Source: an uncultured Eubacteriales bacterium (GTDB lineage Bacteria > Bacillota > Clostridia > Lachnospirales > Anaerotignaceae). From it: a DNA stretch of 18,512 bases. Where the stretch lies: positions 1-18,512 of the forward strand of contig CAKTER010000011.1 of assembly GCA_934552695.1 (NCBI GenBank), written 5' to 3'. Below the pieces are notes generated by a model. It was not told where the DNA came from. It saw only the letters and a list, made by a program, of their open reading frames with translations, and made no database searches. A program made the position numbers and the translations under genes. Positions 18,177 through 18,512 of the stretch are shown here, one piece after another; within the stretch, counting starts at the first letter, position 1; the number at the start of each line of letters is the position of its first letter.

Positions 18177-18512
18177 ATGCGGGCTTACGACTTGACCCAT
18201 ATCCTTCGGGAGGACATCCCGGTGTTTCCCGGGGACGGGAGCCCGGTTCTGGCCCCGGCGGCAACAATGGCCGAAGCCGGCTACCGAACCACCCGGCTGG
18301 CGCTGGATTCCCATACCGGCACCCATGTGGACGCCCCGGCCCATTTGTTGCCGGAGGGAGCGTTTTTGGAAAGCCTGCCCCCCGAAGCCTTTGGCGGCTG
18401 GGCGGTGGTGCTGGAAGCCAGCCCCGCAGCAGGCCCCCTGACCCCGGAACGGGTGCAGGCCCAGCTCCCCGGGGAGCCGGTAGACTTTATCCTGCTTTCT
18501 ACGGGGTGGGAG
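18177..18512 (+). CDS. Second cyclase-family metal-dependent hydrolase (partial, cut by window end)
   Basis: The first 112 residues of a PF04199 cyclase/kynurenine formamidase-like protein, open to the last base. It begins MRAYDLTHILREDIPVFPGD, the usual N-terminus of the compact bacterial members of about 210 residues. The metal motif is SHTGTHVDAPAHLLPEG, giving His46, His50, Asp52 and His56. It then continues into VVLEAS and DFILLSTGWE, where family members carry the second core strand. It differs clearly from the other family member at 15539-16315. The start lies four bases after the queT stop with GGGGG seven bases upstream, so it is almost certainly co-transcribed and translationally coupled with queT under the preQ1 riboswitch. 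The substrate is unknown. Confidence 0.88.
   Translation, partial: MRAYDLTHILREDIPVFPGDGSPVLAPAATMAEAGYRTTRLALDSHTGTHVDAPAHLLPEGAFLESLPPEAFGGWAVVLEASPAAGPLTPERVQAQLPGEPVDFILLSTGWE

Overview
The window looks like a chromosomal housekeeping segment from a moderately GC-rich Gram-positive anaerobe, most likely class Clostridia. An Oscillospirales-type lineage is a low-confidence guess from the protein sequences. The evidence is the rpmG-secE-nusG-rplK-rplA-rplJ-rplL-rpoB-rpoC order, strong purine-rich Shine-Dalgarno sites, TTGACA/TATAAT-type promoters, and Firmicute-type RNA regulators (L1 and L10 leaders, a preQ1-I riboswitch). I see no phage, insertion sequence, CRISPR, tRNA or rRNA.

Layout: (1) 1-262, non-coding, with a nested inverted-repeat element at 5-85. 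(2) 263-2445, a same-strand cluster: 3-methyladenine DNA glycosylase, gamma-class carbonic-anhydrase-like protein, TSCPD-domain protein and MBL-fold hydrolase, the last three tightly packed. (3) 2463-3813, a flavin-dependent NPD/nitronate monooxygenase-like oxidoreductase behind tandem extended -10 boxes and a structured leader of about 200 nt. (4) 3877-11-kb region onward to 15396, the transcription/translation block: rpmG-secE-nusG, rplK-rplA (each with its own L1-type hairpin), rplJ-rplL (own promoter, L10 leader, attenuator), a terminator, then a separately promoted rpoB-rpoC ending in a strong bidirectional terminator. (5) 15539-17488 on the minus strand: a cyclase-family metal hydrolase and a type I DAHP synthase, each with its own promoter. 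(6) 17631-18512 on the plus strand: a preQ1-I riboswitch, the queuosine-precursor transporter queT, and four bases later a second cyclase-family hydrolase cut by the window edge.

How the parts work together: SecE (translocon), NusG (elongation factor), the L11/L1 and L10/L7-L12 stalk proteins and the two large RNA polymerase subunits form the conserved growth-linked block. The visible cis elements divide it into units that can be controlled separately: a promoter inside a terminator before rpmG, L1 feedback on rplKA, L10 feedback on rplJL, and a separate promoter for rpoBC. The str-type genes (rpsL, rpsG, fusA, tuf) that often follow rpoC in Firmicutes are absent here, replaced by convergent metabolic genes.

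Most promising for new biology: the riboswitch-controlled queT plus cyclase-family hydrolase pair, which suggests an uncharacterised hydrolytic step linked to queuosine-precursor salvage; an 11-bp anti-Shine-Dalgarno copy that overlaps the -35 box of the other cyclase gene and could silence read-through mRNA; and a palindromic -10 box shared by the divergent DAHP synthase and queT promoters. These are sequence-based inferences, not demonstrated functions.
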